From positions 1 through 21,749 of the IMG/VR virus record IMGVR_UViG_3300045116_000230: a stretch of DNA of 21,749 nucleotides. The stretch is one strand, 5' to 3'. The first letter of the stretch is position 1, and every line of letters starts with the position of its first letter. The notes under the pieces were generated by a model that did not search any database, was not told where the DNA came from, and worked only from the letters and a program-made list of their open reading frames with translations. Shown piece by piece: positions 7,550 through 13,562 of this stretch. The translations under genes and the position numbers were made by a program. The DNA comes from a virus.

Positions 7550-8472
7550 TGAATGACGATTACGTAAAAGCACAACTAAATGGGGAGGTTGATAAACCTA
7601 AGAGAGTGTCTATCGAGAAGGCCGTTATTAATGAAATAACCGAGAAGGTATTTAAAGAGTTTGAAGACGCTATTAAGTTGATTAAGTTTCCGGACATTAC
7701 TAAGGTAATGGGTAACGTTACCTCTACTGTCTCGAATTTTCCTCTAGTTCAAAAAGTGACTGGTGACGTCATGGCCAAAGTTACCAATTTCCCACCTATT
7801 CAAAAGATAGTAGGAAAGGTGGAGGTGGATTTTCCAAAGGTACAAAAGGTAGAAGGTGTTGTACGCCTTGTCGATAACGAAGTAAAGTTAGACTTTCCTG
7901 ACACACAAAAAGTAAGGATAGTAAATCCTACTAAACAATTTGAACTACCTCCCGTGGTGCCTGTTAAGATTACAAACTGGCAACTAGCCCCTGGCGGTGG
8001 GGATACTAGTAGTTTTGTTAACGAGCGTGGGGAATGGAAGCAGGGGTTGGTTGACGAAGTTGGACACGTTCAAGTTGACGTAAAAACAATGCCGGATATT
8101 ACGCTTACGACTGGTGACATTGAAATTGGCGCCGTCGAAATAAAAAACGCAACTGATGACACTAGGGCAACAGTAGGTTCTTTGGGGCTTCACGTTGATC
8201 CTCAACCTCTTACGACAATTTATAATAATACTAAAACCGTTCCAACGGGAACTGCGGAAGCGATTGCTTCTTCCCAGGCTATTCACTCGGTTACCGTAAA
8301 AGCCCTCTCAACCAATACTGTGGCTGTTTATGTTGGCGCTACAGGAGTAACGACATCTAGCGGTTTTGAACTATTAGCGGGGGAAAGTATTACTTTAGAC
8401 GTTTCTAATTTAGCAAGTGTTTTTTGCATTAGTGGGACTAGTTCCCAAGTTATTCGCTACATTGCCGTATGA
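7546..8472 (+). CDS. FPxxxKV-repeat virion protein of unknown function
   Basis: This encodes 308 residues. An N-terminal charged helix (1-45) is followed by about five degenerate copies of FPxxxK(V/I)xGxV (residues 48-128), giving a probable repetitive beta structure. The C-terminus (about 225-308) is a small beta-rich domain with TGTAEAIASSQ, ALSTNTVAVYVGATGV and LLAGESITLDV, similar in style to decoration or fibre-tip domains of phage virion proteins. AGGAG (7531-7535) lies 10 nt before the first of two adjacent ATGs (7546 and 7549). It is linked by ATGA overlaps to the MuF gene before and the fibre gene after, so it probably belongs to the same structure. An attachment base or capsid-surface adaptor for the fibre is an inference from this linkage. 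Confidence 0.75.
   Translation: MMNDDYVKAQLNGEVDKPKRVSIEKAVINEITEKVFKEFEDAIKLIKFPDITKVMGNVTSTVSNFPLVQKVTGDVMAKVTNFPPIQKIVGKVEVDFPKVQKVEGVVRLVDNEVKLDFPDTQKVRIVNPTKQFELPPVVPVKITNWQLAPGGGDTSSFVNERGEWKQGLVDEVGHVQVDVKTMPDITLTTGDIEIGAVEIKNATDDTRATVGSLGLHVDPQPLTTIYNNTKTVPTGTAEAIASSQAIHSVTVKALSTNTVAVYVGATGVTTSSGFELLAGESITLDVSNLASVFCISGTSSQVIRYIAV
7687..7929 (+). repeat. Degenerate FPxxxKV protein repeats
   Basis: Five imperfect units begin at residues 48, 65, 82, 96 and 117 of the host protein: FPDITKVMG, FPLVQKVTG, FPPIQKIVG, FPKVQKVEG and FPDTQKV. Spacing is 17, 17, 14 and 21 residues. The repeat is visible in protein and only weakly in DNA. It suggests a stack of short beta turns, as seen in other phage proteins with alternating V-x-G-x-V and NFP units. 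Confidence 0.8.
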
Positions 8473-10757
8473 CAAGAACAAAACATATTGGTCCAGGAGA
8501 AGGATATTTTAATACAAAATACGTCCGGACCGATCAAACTTCGGGGCAAACCATAGGAGATACCACGAACCGGCTGACTAAATTGTGGGCCACTGACATA
8601 ACGGTTACCAATGCTATTACTGGAAGCATAACGGGTAACGCAGCTACCGCCACCGCTTTACAAAACGCCAGAACCATAGGTGGAACGTCTTTTGACGGAA
8701 CGGCAAATATAGCCATAGGGGCATTAAACAGCACCAATGTTGGGGCAACAACTTCACTTGAATTTAAAGGTGTTATTTCTGACGAAACAGGATCGGGCGC
8801 TTTAGTATTTGCTACCTCACCAACTTTAGTAACTCCAATTTTGGGAACACCTACTTCGGGGACACTTACAAATTGTACTGGCCTACCAATAAGTACGGGG
8901 GTAAGTGGTCTCGGAGCAAATGTATCTACTTTTCTTGCTACGCCTTCGAGTGCTAATTTAGCAACGGCGGTTACTGATGAAACAGGTTCAGGAGCGCTTG
9001 TTTTTGCCACTTCTCCTACTTTGGTGACGCCTCTTTTGGGAACGCCTACTTCCGGTACTTTAACAAACTGTACAGGTCTGCCAATAAGCACGGGAGTAAG
9101 TGGCCTGGGGGCAAATGTTGCAACCTTTTTAGCAACACCTTCAAGCGCTAACCTGGCAACGGCAATAACAGACGAGACGGGATCGGGTTCATTAGTGTTT
9201 GCTACTTCTCCCACTTTAGTTACCCCGCTTTTGGGCACACCTACTTCTGGGACTTTGACAAATTGCACTGGGCTGCCCATTTCAACGGGAGTTTCTGGTT
9301 TAGGAGCAAATGTAGCTACTTTTCTGGCTACGCCCAGTTCAGCCAATCTAGCAACGGCAGTTACTGATGAAACTGGTTCCGGCGTATTGGTGTTTGGTAC
9401 ATCGCCTACTTTTACAACCCAAATAACCGTTCCTAAGATAGTCGCCACCTCCGATGCCCTTGACATTCAGCCAACTACTGATGCTACTACGGCTATCCAA
9501 TTAAACGACAAAGATGGCAATGCCATTTTGAATGTAGACACGACAAACGATAGGGTTGGTATTGGAACAACAGCCCCAGGAGCAAAGTTGACCATTTCTG
9601 CTAATTCTAGTGCGCTACCTGCTCCTGCGACAGGCACAATCTTGCATTGTGGGCAGGCAGATGCGACTGTATCTCGTTTTTTGGTTGATGCTTATGGCTC
9701 AACCACCGCTTTCACGTTCAGGCATTGCGCTGGAACAGTCGCTTCACCAACGCAGACGCTTGTTAACACCGCATTGATGAATCTCAATGCGATAGGACAT
9801 GACGGAACAAATTATACATCGGCGAGGGCATACCTTCGTTTTCTATCAGCAGAGAATTTTACCTCAACTGCTACGGGGACGAAAATGGATATTCAGTTGA
9901 CCGCCATAGGGGCAACATCTGCCACCACAGTAGTAACTATTCTTGGAAATGGTAATTTTGGTATCGGGACAACGCCTGATTATCCTTTACACATTATAAA
10001 AACCTATGTCGCCGATACCGTTGTGCCATTTGGAATGTTTCTTGGTCTTACCACTTCTGTTACCACGACCGGAGCTTACTATACAGTTGGCGGCTCTTTT
10101 GACGTATCAGCTTATTATGTTGCTACTACAAAAAGCAGTACTGGCTATATGCGGGCGATGTCATTTGTTGCATATATTAACAGTTCTAGCCATCAAGGGA
10201 CACTAGCCACTAATCAGGGAGTTTTCGGCCAGGCAGGAATTTACGATTGTGGAACGGGGGGAACGATTACTAATTCCTATGGCGGATTTTTCTCTATTTT
10301 AAATAGTGATGCGGCAGGAACAATCACCAACGGTTACGGAATTTATATTGACAATTCAGACACAACGGGAACGATGACAAATCGTTATGGAGTTTACCAG
10401 GTAGGAACTACAGCTCAAAATTATTTTCAGGGGAATATTTATACTGTAGGCAATTGCTCGGCCTTATCCTTTACTGACAGAACGCCGTTTTATGACGGGG
10501 ATGCCTTAAAGGAAATTAAAGCCATAAAAGGAACAACTAAAGGCGAAATTGACCACGCCACTCTTCCTTCCTTTGCCAGAAAAACCAAGACAATTACTTA
10601 TCGAAAATCATCAACAAGAGATGTGGAAAAAGGAACCGAAGAAGTGGAATACGAAACCAAAACCGAAGAAGTCAGAGACTTGGGGGCAATGGTATCTATT
10701 TTGACTAAAGCAGTTCAGCAATTAACGAAAAGAATAGAAAAATTGGAAGCGAGGTGA
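8469..10757 (+). CDS. Repeat-rich phage fibre-like protein
   Basis: This encodes 762 residues. The N-terminus (1-45) has HIGPGEGYFNTKYVRTDQT and NRLTKLWATD, a style common to fibre attachment domains. Residues about 105-299 are three 65-residue repeats (DETGSGALVFATSP... LGTPTSGTL... GLPISTG) plus a fourth partial copy. Next come two GIGTT motifs (VGIGTTAPGAKL, FGIGTTPDYPLHI), then three TNxYG units (TNSYGGFF, TNGYGIYI, TNRYGVYQ). The C-terminus has SFTDRTPFYDGDALKEI, GEIDHATLPSFAR and a coiled coil ending RIEKLEAR, which resembles a trimerisation or intramolecular chaperone end of the S74 kind, but I cannot confirm an autocleavage serine. It lies between head genes, not at the tail tip, so it could be a head fibre. 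Confidence 0.82.
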   Translation: MTRTKHIGPGEGYFNTKYVRTDQTSGQTIGDTTNRLTKLWATDITVTNAITGSITGNAATATALQNARTIGGTSFDGTANIAIGALNSTNVGATTSLEFKGVISDETGSGALVFATSPTLVTPILGTPTSGTLTNCTGLPISTGVSGLGANVSTFLATPSSANLATAVTDETGSGALVFATSPTLVTPLLGTPTSGTLTNCTGLPISTGVSGLGANVATFLATPSSANLATAITDETGSGSLVFATSPTLVTPLLGTPTSGTLTNCTGLPISTGVSGLGANVATFLATPSSANLATAVTDETGSGVLVFGTSPTFTTQITVPKIVATSDALDIQPTTDATTAIQLNDKDGNAILNVDTTNDRVGIGTTAPGAKLTISANSSALPAPATGTILHCGQADATVSRFLVDAYGSTTAFTFRHCAGTVASPTQTLVNTALMNLNAIGHDGTNYTSARAYLRFLSAENFTSTATGTKMDIQLTAIGATSATTVVTILGNGNFGIGTTPDYPLHIIKTYVADTVVPFGMFLGLTTSVTTTGAYYTVGGSFDVSAYYVATTKSSTGYMRAMSFVAYINSSSHQGTLATNQGVFGQAGIYDCGTGGTITNSYGGFFSILNSDAAGTITNGYGIYIDNSDTTGTMTNRYGVYQVGTTAQNYFQGNIYTVGNCSALSFTDRTPFYDGDALKEIKAIKGTTKGEIDHATLPSFARKTKTITYRKSSTRDVEKGTEEVEYETKTEEVRDLGAMVSILTKAVQQLTKRIEKLEAR
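8781..9365 (+). repeat. Three tandem 195-bp in-frame repeats (65 residues each)
   Basis: Copies begin at 8781, 8976 and 9171, and a truncated fourth copy begins at 9366. The phase is exactly 195 bp with no indels. Copies 1 and 2 differ at only 3 of 65 residues, yet by my count 43 of 65 codons differ. This is therefore a protein repeat with heavy synonymous divergence, not a recent DNA duplication. Confidence 0.95.
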
Positions 10758-10970
10758 TAATTTATGATAGATCAAGCAACAAAAGTTGGGGATCAAAAAC
10801 CAGACGATGCCCCAGAAGATTATGAACCGGAAGTAATTGAAGATTGTTTAGACTTAAATAGCGATCAACTACTAGCAGCTTTATATGGAGCGGTGCAAAA
10901 ATTACAGCAAAAGGTGGAAGTGTTAGAAATAGCAAATCAGCAATTAACGGAAAGAATAGAAAAACTAGAA
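10716..10970 (+). repeat. Duplicated coiled-coil coding segment (10716-10748 and 10938-10970)
   Basis: Two 33-bp segments match at 30 of 33 positions: cagcaattaacg(a/g) then aaagaatagaaaaa then a leucine-Glu codon pair. The first encodes the last coiled coil of the fibre protein (QQLTKRIEKLE). The second encodes the end of the next small protein (QQLTERIEKLE). They lie 222 bp apart in the same orientation and are in frame with their own genes. Confidence 0.9.
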
Positions 10971-10979
10971 ATGTTATAA
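10764..10979 (+). CDS. Small acidic coiled-coil protein, paralogue of the fibre C-terminus
   Basis: This encodes 71 residues. The first 30 are acidic (DDAPEDYEPEVIEDCLDL); the rest is a heptad-type helix (LLAALYGAVQKLQQKVEVLE then IANQQLTERIEKLEML). The last 11 residues almost repeat the end of the fibre protein just upstream, in protein and in DNA. GAGGTGAT (10751-10758) lies 5 nt before the ATG and overlaps the fibre stop codon, so the two are probably translated together. It might pair with the fibre's coiled coil as a chaperone or a competing subunit. It could also be a remnant of a duplicated fibre end. No known family recognised. Confidence 0.7.
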   Translation: MIDQATKVGDQKPDDAPEDYEPEVIEDCLDLNSDQLLAALYGAVQKLQQKVEVLEIANQQLTERIEKLEML

Positions 10980-10980
10980 T
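10972..10980 (+). promoter_or_regulatory. Possible extended -10 promoter element
   Basis: TGTTATAAT is a perfect TGnTATAAT extended -10. It overlaps the stop codon of the small coiled-coil gene (10977-10979). I see no good -35 at 16-18 nt upstream, but extended -10 promoters can work without one. Initiation would fall near 10987, a few bases before the Shine-Dalgarno of the next small gene. In AT-rich coding DNA such a match can occur by chance. Confidence 0.3.
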
Positions 10981-10996
10981 TAACAAGCACGTCGTT

Positions 10997-11006
10997 AGGA
11001 GGTGAT
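10997..11006 (+). promoter_or_regulatory. Consensus Shine-Dalgarno without a normal start codon
   Basis: AGGAGGTGAT is fully complementary to the 3' end of typical 16S rRNA. The codons at normal distance are ATT (11008-11010, 5 nt after AGGAGG) and ACG (11011-11013, 8 nt after). The only conventional in-frame candidate, GTG at 11002, lies inside the site and cannot be used with it. Confidence 0.7.
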
Positions 11007-11007
11007 T

Positions 11008-11196
11008 ATTACGGAAACAACTAACAAAGTTGAGCCACAAAAAAAGTATACGGCAAAAGAATTTGCAGCCTCCTATCAAAAACTATGTGAGGAGTACGGT
11101 TTTAGAATTGTAGTCTCGCCCGCCTTTGCTAGTACAAACCACGGAACTTTCGAGGTTGTACTTCAATACACTATTGGCGAGTTACCAAAACAATAG
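11008..11196 (+). CDS. Small hypothetical protein with apparent ATT (or ACG) start
   Basis: This encodes about 62 residues. After the Shine-Dalgarno at 10997-11006 the frame reads (I)TETTNKVEPQKKYTAKEFAASYQKLCEEYGF and ends with a beta-like segment RIVVSPAFASTNHGTFEVVLQYTIG. It has the look of a small soluble alpha/beta protein. No family is recognised. The amino-acid composition and the strong ribosome binding site argue that it is real. The GTG at 11002 would give 64 residues but sits inside the Shine-Dalgarno. ATT is known to start some bacterial genes, where it lowers translation. A point mutation in a former ATG is another explanation. It sits between the fibre block and the protease/scaffold gene. 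Confidence 0.6.
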   Translation: MTETTNKVEPQKKYTAKEFAASYQKLCEEYGFRIVVSPAFASTNHGTFEVVLQYTIGELPKQ

Positions 11197-11205
11197 CGAT
11201 TGCTC

Positions 11206-11235
11206 TTGACAATTGTTTGTGCTTGGTAGTACTTT
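11206..11235 (+). promoter_or_regulatory. Possible sigma70-like promoter
   Basis: A perfect TTGACA (11206-11211) is followed after 18 nt by TACTTT (11230-11235), a poor -10 matching 3 of 6 positions. It lies in the 119-nt gap between two genes, the longest non-coding stretch of the left half, which raises its odds a little. A transcript from here would start near 11242 and either serve the protease/capsid operon or end at the hairpin at 11274-11315. Confidence 0.28.
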
Positions 11236-11273
11236 TAAGTAAAGAACGTACTAGCCTTATTTAGAAGGCTTAG

Positions 11274-11315
11274 AACCGTTGCAACTTGGATTAGTTGCGG
11301 CGGTTATTTTAATTT
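11274..11315 (+). terminator. 12-bp hairpin with U-rich tail directly before the protease/scaffold gene
   Basis: AACCGTTGCAAC (11274-11285) pairs with GTTGCGGCGGTT (11294-11305) over all 12 positions, two of them G-U, with an 8-nt loop. It is followed by TTATTTTAATTT and then the ATG at 11316. The shape fits a weak intrinsic terminator. A smaller hairpin, AGCCTT/AAGGCT (11253-11258 with 11265-11270), lies just upstream. The next gene has no ribosome binding site outside the stem (GGCGG is within it), so the hairpin may equally control translation or mRNA stability. Confidence 0.6.
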
Positions 11316-12437
11316 ATGGAACCTTTTGAGTTTAATAGATTCATACAAATTAGTAAGGTTGACCCCGATCAGCATATGGTATATGGCTATGCTTCTACTC
11401 CCCAATTAGACTCACAGGGGGAAAAAGTGGACTTGGAAGCGTTAGAACGCGCTTTGCCAGAATATCTAAAGTTTCCGACTATCAGAGAAATGCATCAGCC
11501 AAAGGCTATTGGAACTACCAAGTCTACATCTATAAAAGACGAGGGTTTATATATCGGTGCCAAAATAGTTGATAAAGATGCTTGGGAGAAGGTAAAGGAA
11601 GGCGTATATCGTGGGTTTAGTATTGGTGGAAAAATTGTTAATAAAGTTAAAGACACCATTACCGACTTAAGACTTAGTGAAATTAGTTTAGTAGATGTTC
11701 CAGCCAATCGTGGGGCGGTAATAACGCTTTATAAAGCTAGTGAGGATACTTTAGAAGCGTCCTTTCATAGGATGATGAAACGAGAGGAGGTGAGGTTTGA
11801 AGTGGAAAAAGGAAGAAAAAGCAAAGTAGTCGAAGAGAACGTGGTAGAGCCGGTAGCGGCTGTTGCTGAAGAGGCTAAAGTTACTCCCGAAACTCCTGAA
11901 GTGGTTACAGAACCAGTTGAAGCACCAGTTGTGGAAACACCAACTGAAGCGCCAGCTGAAGCACCTGTTGAGACACCCGTAGAAACGCCAGTGGAAACAC
12001 CGGTAGTTGAAGCGCCTGTTGAGACGCCTGCGGAACCTGTAGCCGAACCTGCCGCTAGCGCGGAGGTTAAGGAGGTAGCGGAGAGGACTTTAGACCTCGA
12101 AAAACGTTTAGACAAATTAAGTGGAAAAGTAGAAGAAAGCGCTAGCATCGCTAAAGCAATGACACTCTTAGGTAAAGTAGTTTCTACTTTAGAGAAACTA
12201 GAGGAAAGATTGTCAAAGGTGGAAGCAACGCCAGCGGCGACTAAGACAAAAGCGTCTTTTCTAGTTGGCAAAACTCTCGGCGGAGACGATGGCGCTGATA
12301 AGGATGCGTTATCGAAAGCTAAGTCCGAGCTGGATGCGCTAGTCAAGATCCGTGAGCAAGACCCTGATAGGTACGCTCGCGAAGGCATGAGTACAAAGGC
12401 TCTTGATTTATTGGCATTAGTTAAGAAACTTAGTTAA
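11316..12437 (+). CDS. Prohead protease (XkdF/S78-like) fused to scaffold domain
   Basis: This encodes 373 residues in three parts. Residues 8-140 form an XkdF-type prohead protease: VYGYASTPQLDSQGEKVD, the likely catalytic His60 in REMHQP, Ser102 in YRGFSIGG, and SEISLVDVPANRGA near the end of the domain. Residues about 165-250 are a low-complexity Glu/Pro/Val/Ala/Thr linker with repeated VETP units. Residues about 256-305 are a heptad helix (LDLEKRLDKLSGKVEE, TLEKLEERLSKVE), as expected for an internal scaffold that guides capsid assembly and is cleaved away. The C-terminal 70 residues are helical and could bind the shell. It lies directly before the capsid gene, as usual. There is no clear Shine-Dalgarno. 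Protease assignment is good; the scaffold role is inference from layout. Confidence 0.85.
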   Translation: MEPFEFNRFIQISKVDPDQHMVYGYASTPQLDSQGEKVDLEALERALPEYLKFPTIREMHQPKAIGTTKSTSIKDEGLYIGAKIVDKDAWEKVKEGVYRGFSIGGKIVNKVKDTITDLRLSEISLVDVPANRGAVITLYKASEDTLEASFHRMMKREEVRFEVEKGRKSKVVEENVVEPVAAVAEEAKVTPETPEVVTEPVEAPVVETPTEAPAEAPVETPVETPVETPVVEAPVETPAEPVAEPAASAEVKEVAERTLDLEKRLDKLSGKVEESASIAKAMTLLGKVVSTLEKLEERLSKVEATPAATKTKASFLVGKTLGGDDGADKDALSKAKSELDALVKIREQDPDRYAREGMSTKALDLLALVKKLS

Positions 12438-12453
12438 TTAGTTTCTTATTTTT
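12422..12453 (+). terminator. Hairpin plus T5 between protease/scaffold and capsid genes
   Basis: TAAGAAACT (12422-12430) pairs perfectly with AGTTTCTTA (12440-12448), loop 9 nt, followed by TTTTT (12449-12453). The protease stop codon (12435-12437) lies in the loop. The stem has few G-C pairs, so as a terminator it would be leaky, which suits a capsid gene that must still be reached. Processing or stabilisation of the capsid mRNA 5' end is an alternative. Confidence 0.5.
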
Positions 12454-12472
12454 AAAGGAGGTGAAAAAATCT

Positions 12473-13501
12473 ATGGATATTAGTGAGATTCAAAAAGGTC
12501 TTTTAGCTGATACTGCGTTTTTAGAGCAGTTCAAAAGCGAGATTTTTTCAAAGGCCGCTGAAGTTAAAACAACCTACACGTTTAGTCCTGATAGCCGCTC
12601 GGTATTCTCTCCAGAGAACCTAGAGGCGGAGGTTAAACTGTTGGTTCCAACCGACGCTCCTTTGAGAAATAGGCTACCTCGTACCGTTGGTCGTGGTGAG
12701 GCGTCTGCTTGGAAGAAATTGACGAGTAAACTTCACTCGACTAGTGGTATGGCGGGTATTGGTACCAACACGGCGATTGTTTTTGCCGATGCTGGAGCTC
12801 CCAATGAAACCACACAAACCTACTCCGTGACTAGCGCTGCCTACAAATTGCTAGGACGTAAAGTTGAGGTTGGTGGCTTAGCATTAGCTGCTTCAAGAGG
12901 CGGTTCGACGGAAGACATGTATGAACACCGCAAGCGCATTAAGATGTACGAGGTAATGCTAGGAGAAGAAGAACTAATTTTTGGCGGAGACATTGACAAT
13001 TCTGCTTTGCAGTTTGACGGTCTTGGCCAGCAAATTACAACTAACTCTGGTAATGCCGCACTCTTAACCGCTTCTGGAATTGGTGTTTATTGTCAGACTC
13101 TATTTAAGGAAGGCGCTTCTCCGACCGTGCTTGTCGCGAATGCTCGCCAAACCCGTGCTTTAGCGGATGAATTGCAAGGTAGTGGGTCTATTCAGCGAAT
13201 AATTGTGGACAATCAGGGTAATGGTATTGGTGGAGTTAGAATGAGTAAGATCATTAACCCGATTGACGGTACAATGATCGACATTTTGACTAGCCGCTAC
13301 TGCGGAGGTAATGCTTTCTTATTGACAGAACGCTCTCCAGCTGGTGAGGTGTGGATCGATATGCAAGACTTGATTCCAATGAGTCGAGTTGATGTTCCGT
13401 CTAGTAACTTTAGCTATATTAGCTTCGTATTGGAGGCCACCGTATTACGAGTTATTGGTGAGCCATTCCAATATATGATTGGAGGGAACGCCCTAGCATA
13501 G
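12473..13501 (+). CDS. Major capsid protein (HK97-like fold)
   Basis: This encodes 342 residues, the expected size for an HK97-fold shell protein. It has a helical N-arm (DISEIQKGLLADTAFLEQF), then LLVPTDAPLRNRLPRT, a central stretch EVMLGEEELIFGGDIDN that resembles the spine-helix end of this group (E-E-x-x-I-x-G), NPIDGTMIDILTSRYCGGN near the beta-rich P domain, and a C-terminus with FVLEATVLRVIGEPFQYMIGG. ATG 12473 follows AAAGGAGGTG (12454-12463), the strongest ribosome binding site of the region, 11 nt after AGGAGG. An in-frame GTG at 12461 falls inside that site and was rejected. Position after the protease/scaffold gene and before connector genes fits. Hairpins lie on both sides of the gene. 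Confidence 0.9.
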   Translation: MDISEIQKGLLADTAFLEQFKSEIFSKAAEVKTTYTFSPDSRSVFSPENLEAEVKLLVPTDAPLRNRLPRTVGRGEASAWKKLTSKLHSTSGMAGIGTNTAIVFADAGAPNETTQTYSVTSAAYKLLGRKVEVGGLALAASRGGSTEDMYEHRKRIKMYEVMLGEEELIFGGDIDNSALQFDGLGQQITTNSGNAALLTASGIGVYCQTLFKEGASPTVLVANARQTRALADELQGSGSIQRIIVDNQGNGIGGVRMSKIINPIDGTMIDILTSRYCGGNAFLLTERSPAGEVWIDMQDLIPMSRVDVPSSNFSYISFVLEATVLRVIGEPFQYMIGGNALA

Positions 13502-13558
13502 GCTTGTTGTTAAGAAGACTGACGCAATTGGTCTTCTTAACGCAATTGCGTAACAAGC
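13502..13558 (+). ncRNA. Nested stem-loop element after the capsid gene
   Basis: The whole gap after the capsid stop is structured. An outer stem GCTTGTT (13502-13508) / AACAAGC (13552-13558) encloses a perfect 11-bp hairpin, GTTAAGAAGAC (13509-13519) / GTCTTCTTAAC (13531-13541). It also encloses the 12-bp palindrome ACGCAATTGCGT (13540-13551), which can form a second short hairpin sharing two bases with the first. ACGCAATTG occurs twice (13522 and 13540). There is no T-run, so it is not a standard terminator. It ends 4 nt before the next ATG, and that gene has no visible ribosome binding site. Likely roles are mRNA processing, 3' protection of the capsid message or translational control. Confidence 0.65.
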
Positions 13559-13562
13559 AACT

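Noticed and set aside
8781-9365. CRISPR array or DNA satellite
   Set aside because: The 195-bp units are contiguous, in frame and coding, with no spacers.
8534-9466. 310-codon open frame on the minus strand
   Set aside because: It mirrors the repetitive, Thr/Gly/Ser-rich fibre repeats. Its product is a repeated VEGV/EVGVPK string without a fold, and no ribosome site or family is seen. It is a shadow of codon bias.
11765-12388. 207-codon open frame on the minus strand
   Set aside because: Its centre is the reverse of the Glu/Thr/Pro linker (GVSTG repeats). It is low complexity and opposite a convincing protease/scaffold gene.
12461-12475. GTG at 12461 as capsid start
   Set aside because: This GTG is part of the AAAGGAGGTG ribosome binding site; ATG 12473 is correctly spaced from it.
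13509-13550. H-type pseudoknot between hairpin loop and downstream CAATTGCG
   Set aside because: The bases match (13523-13530 with 13543-13550), but only 1 nt would have to cross the 11-bp stem, which is not sterically possible with the full stem formed.
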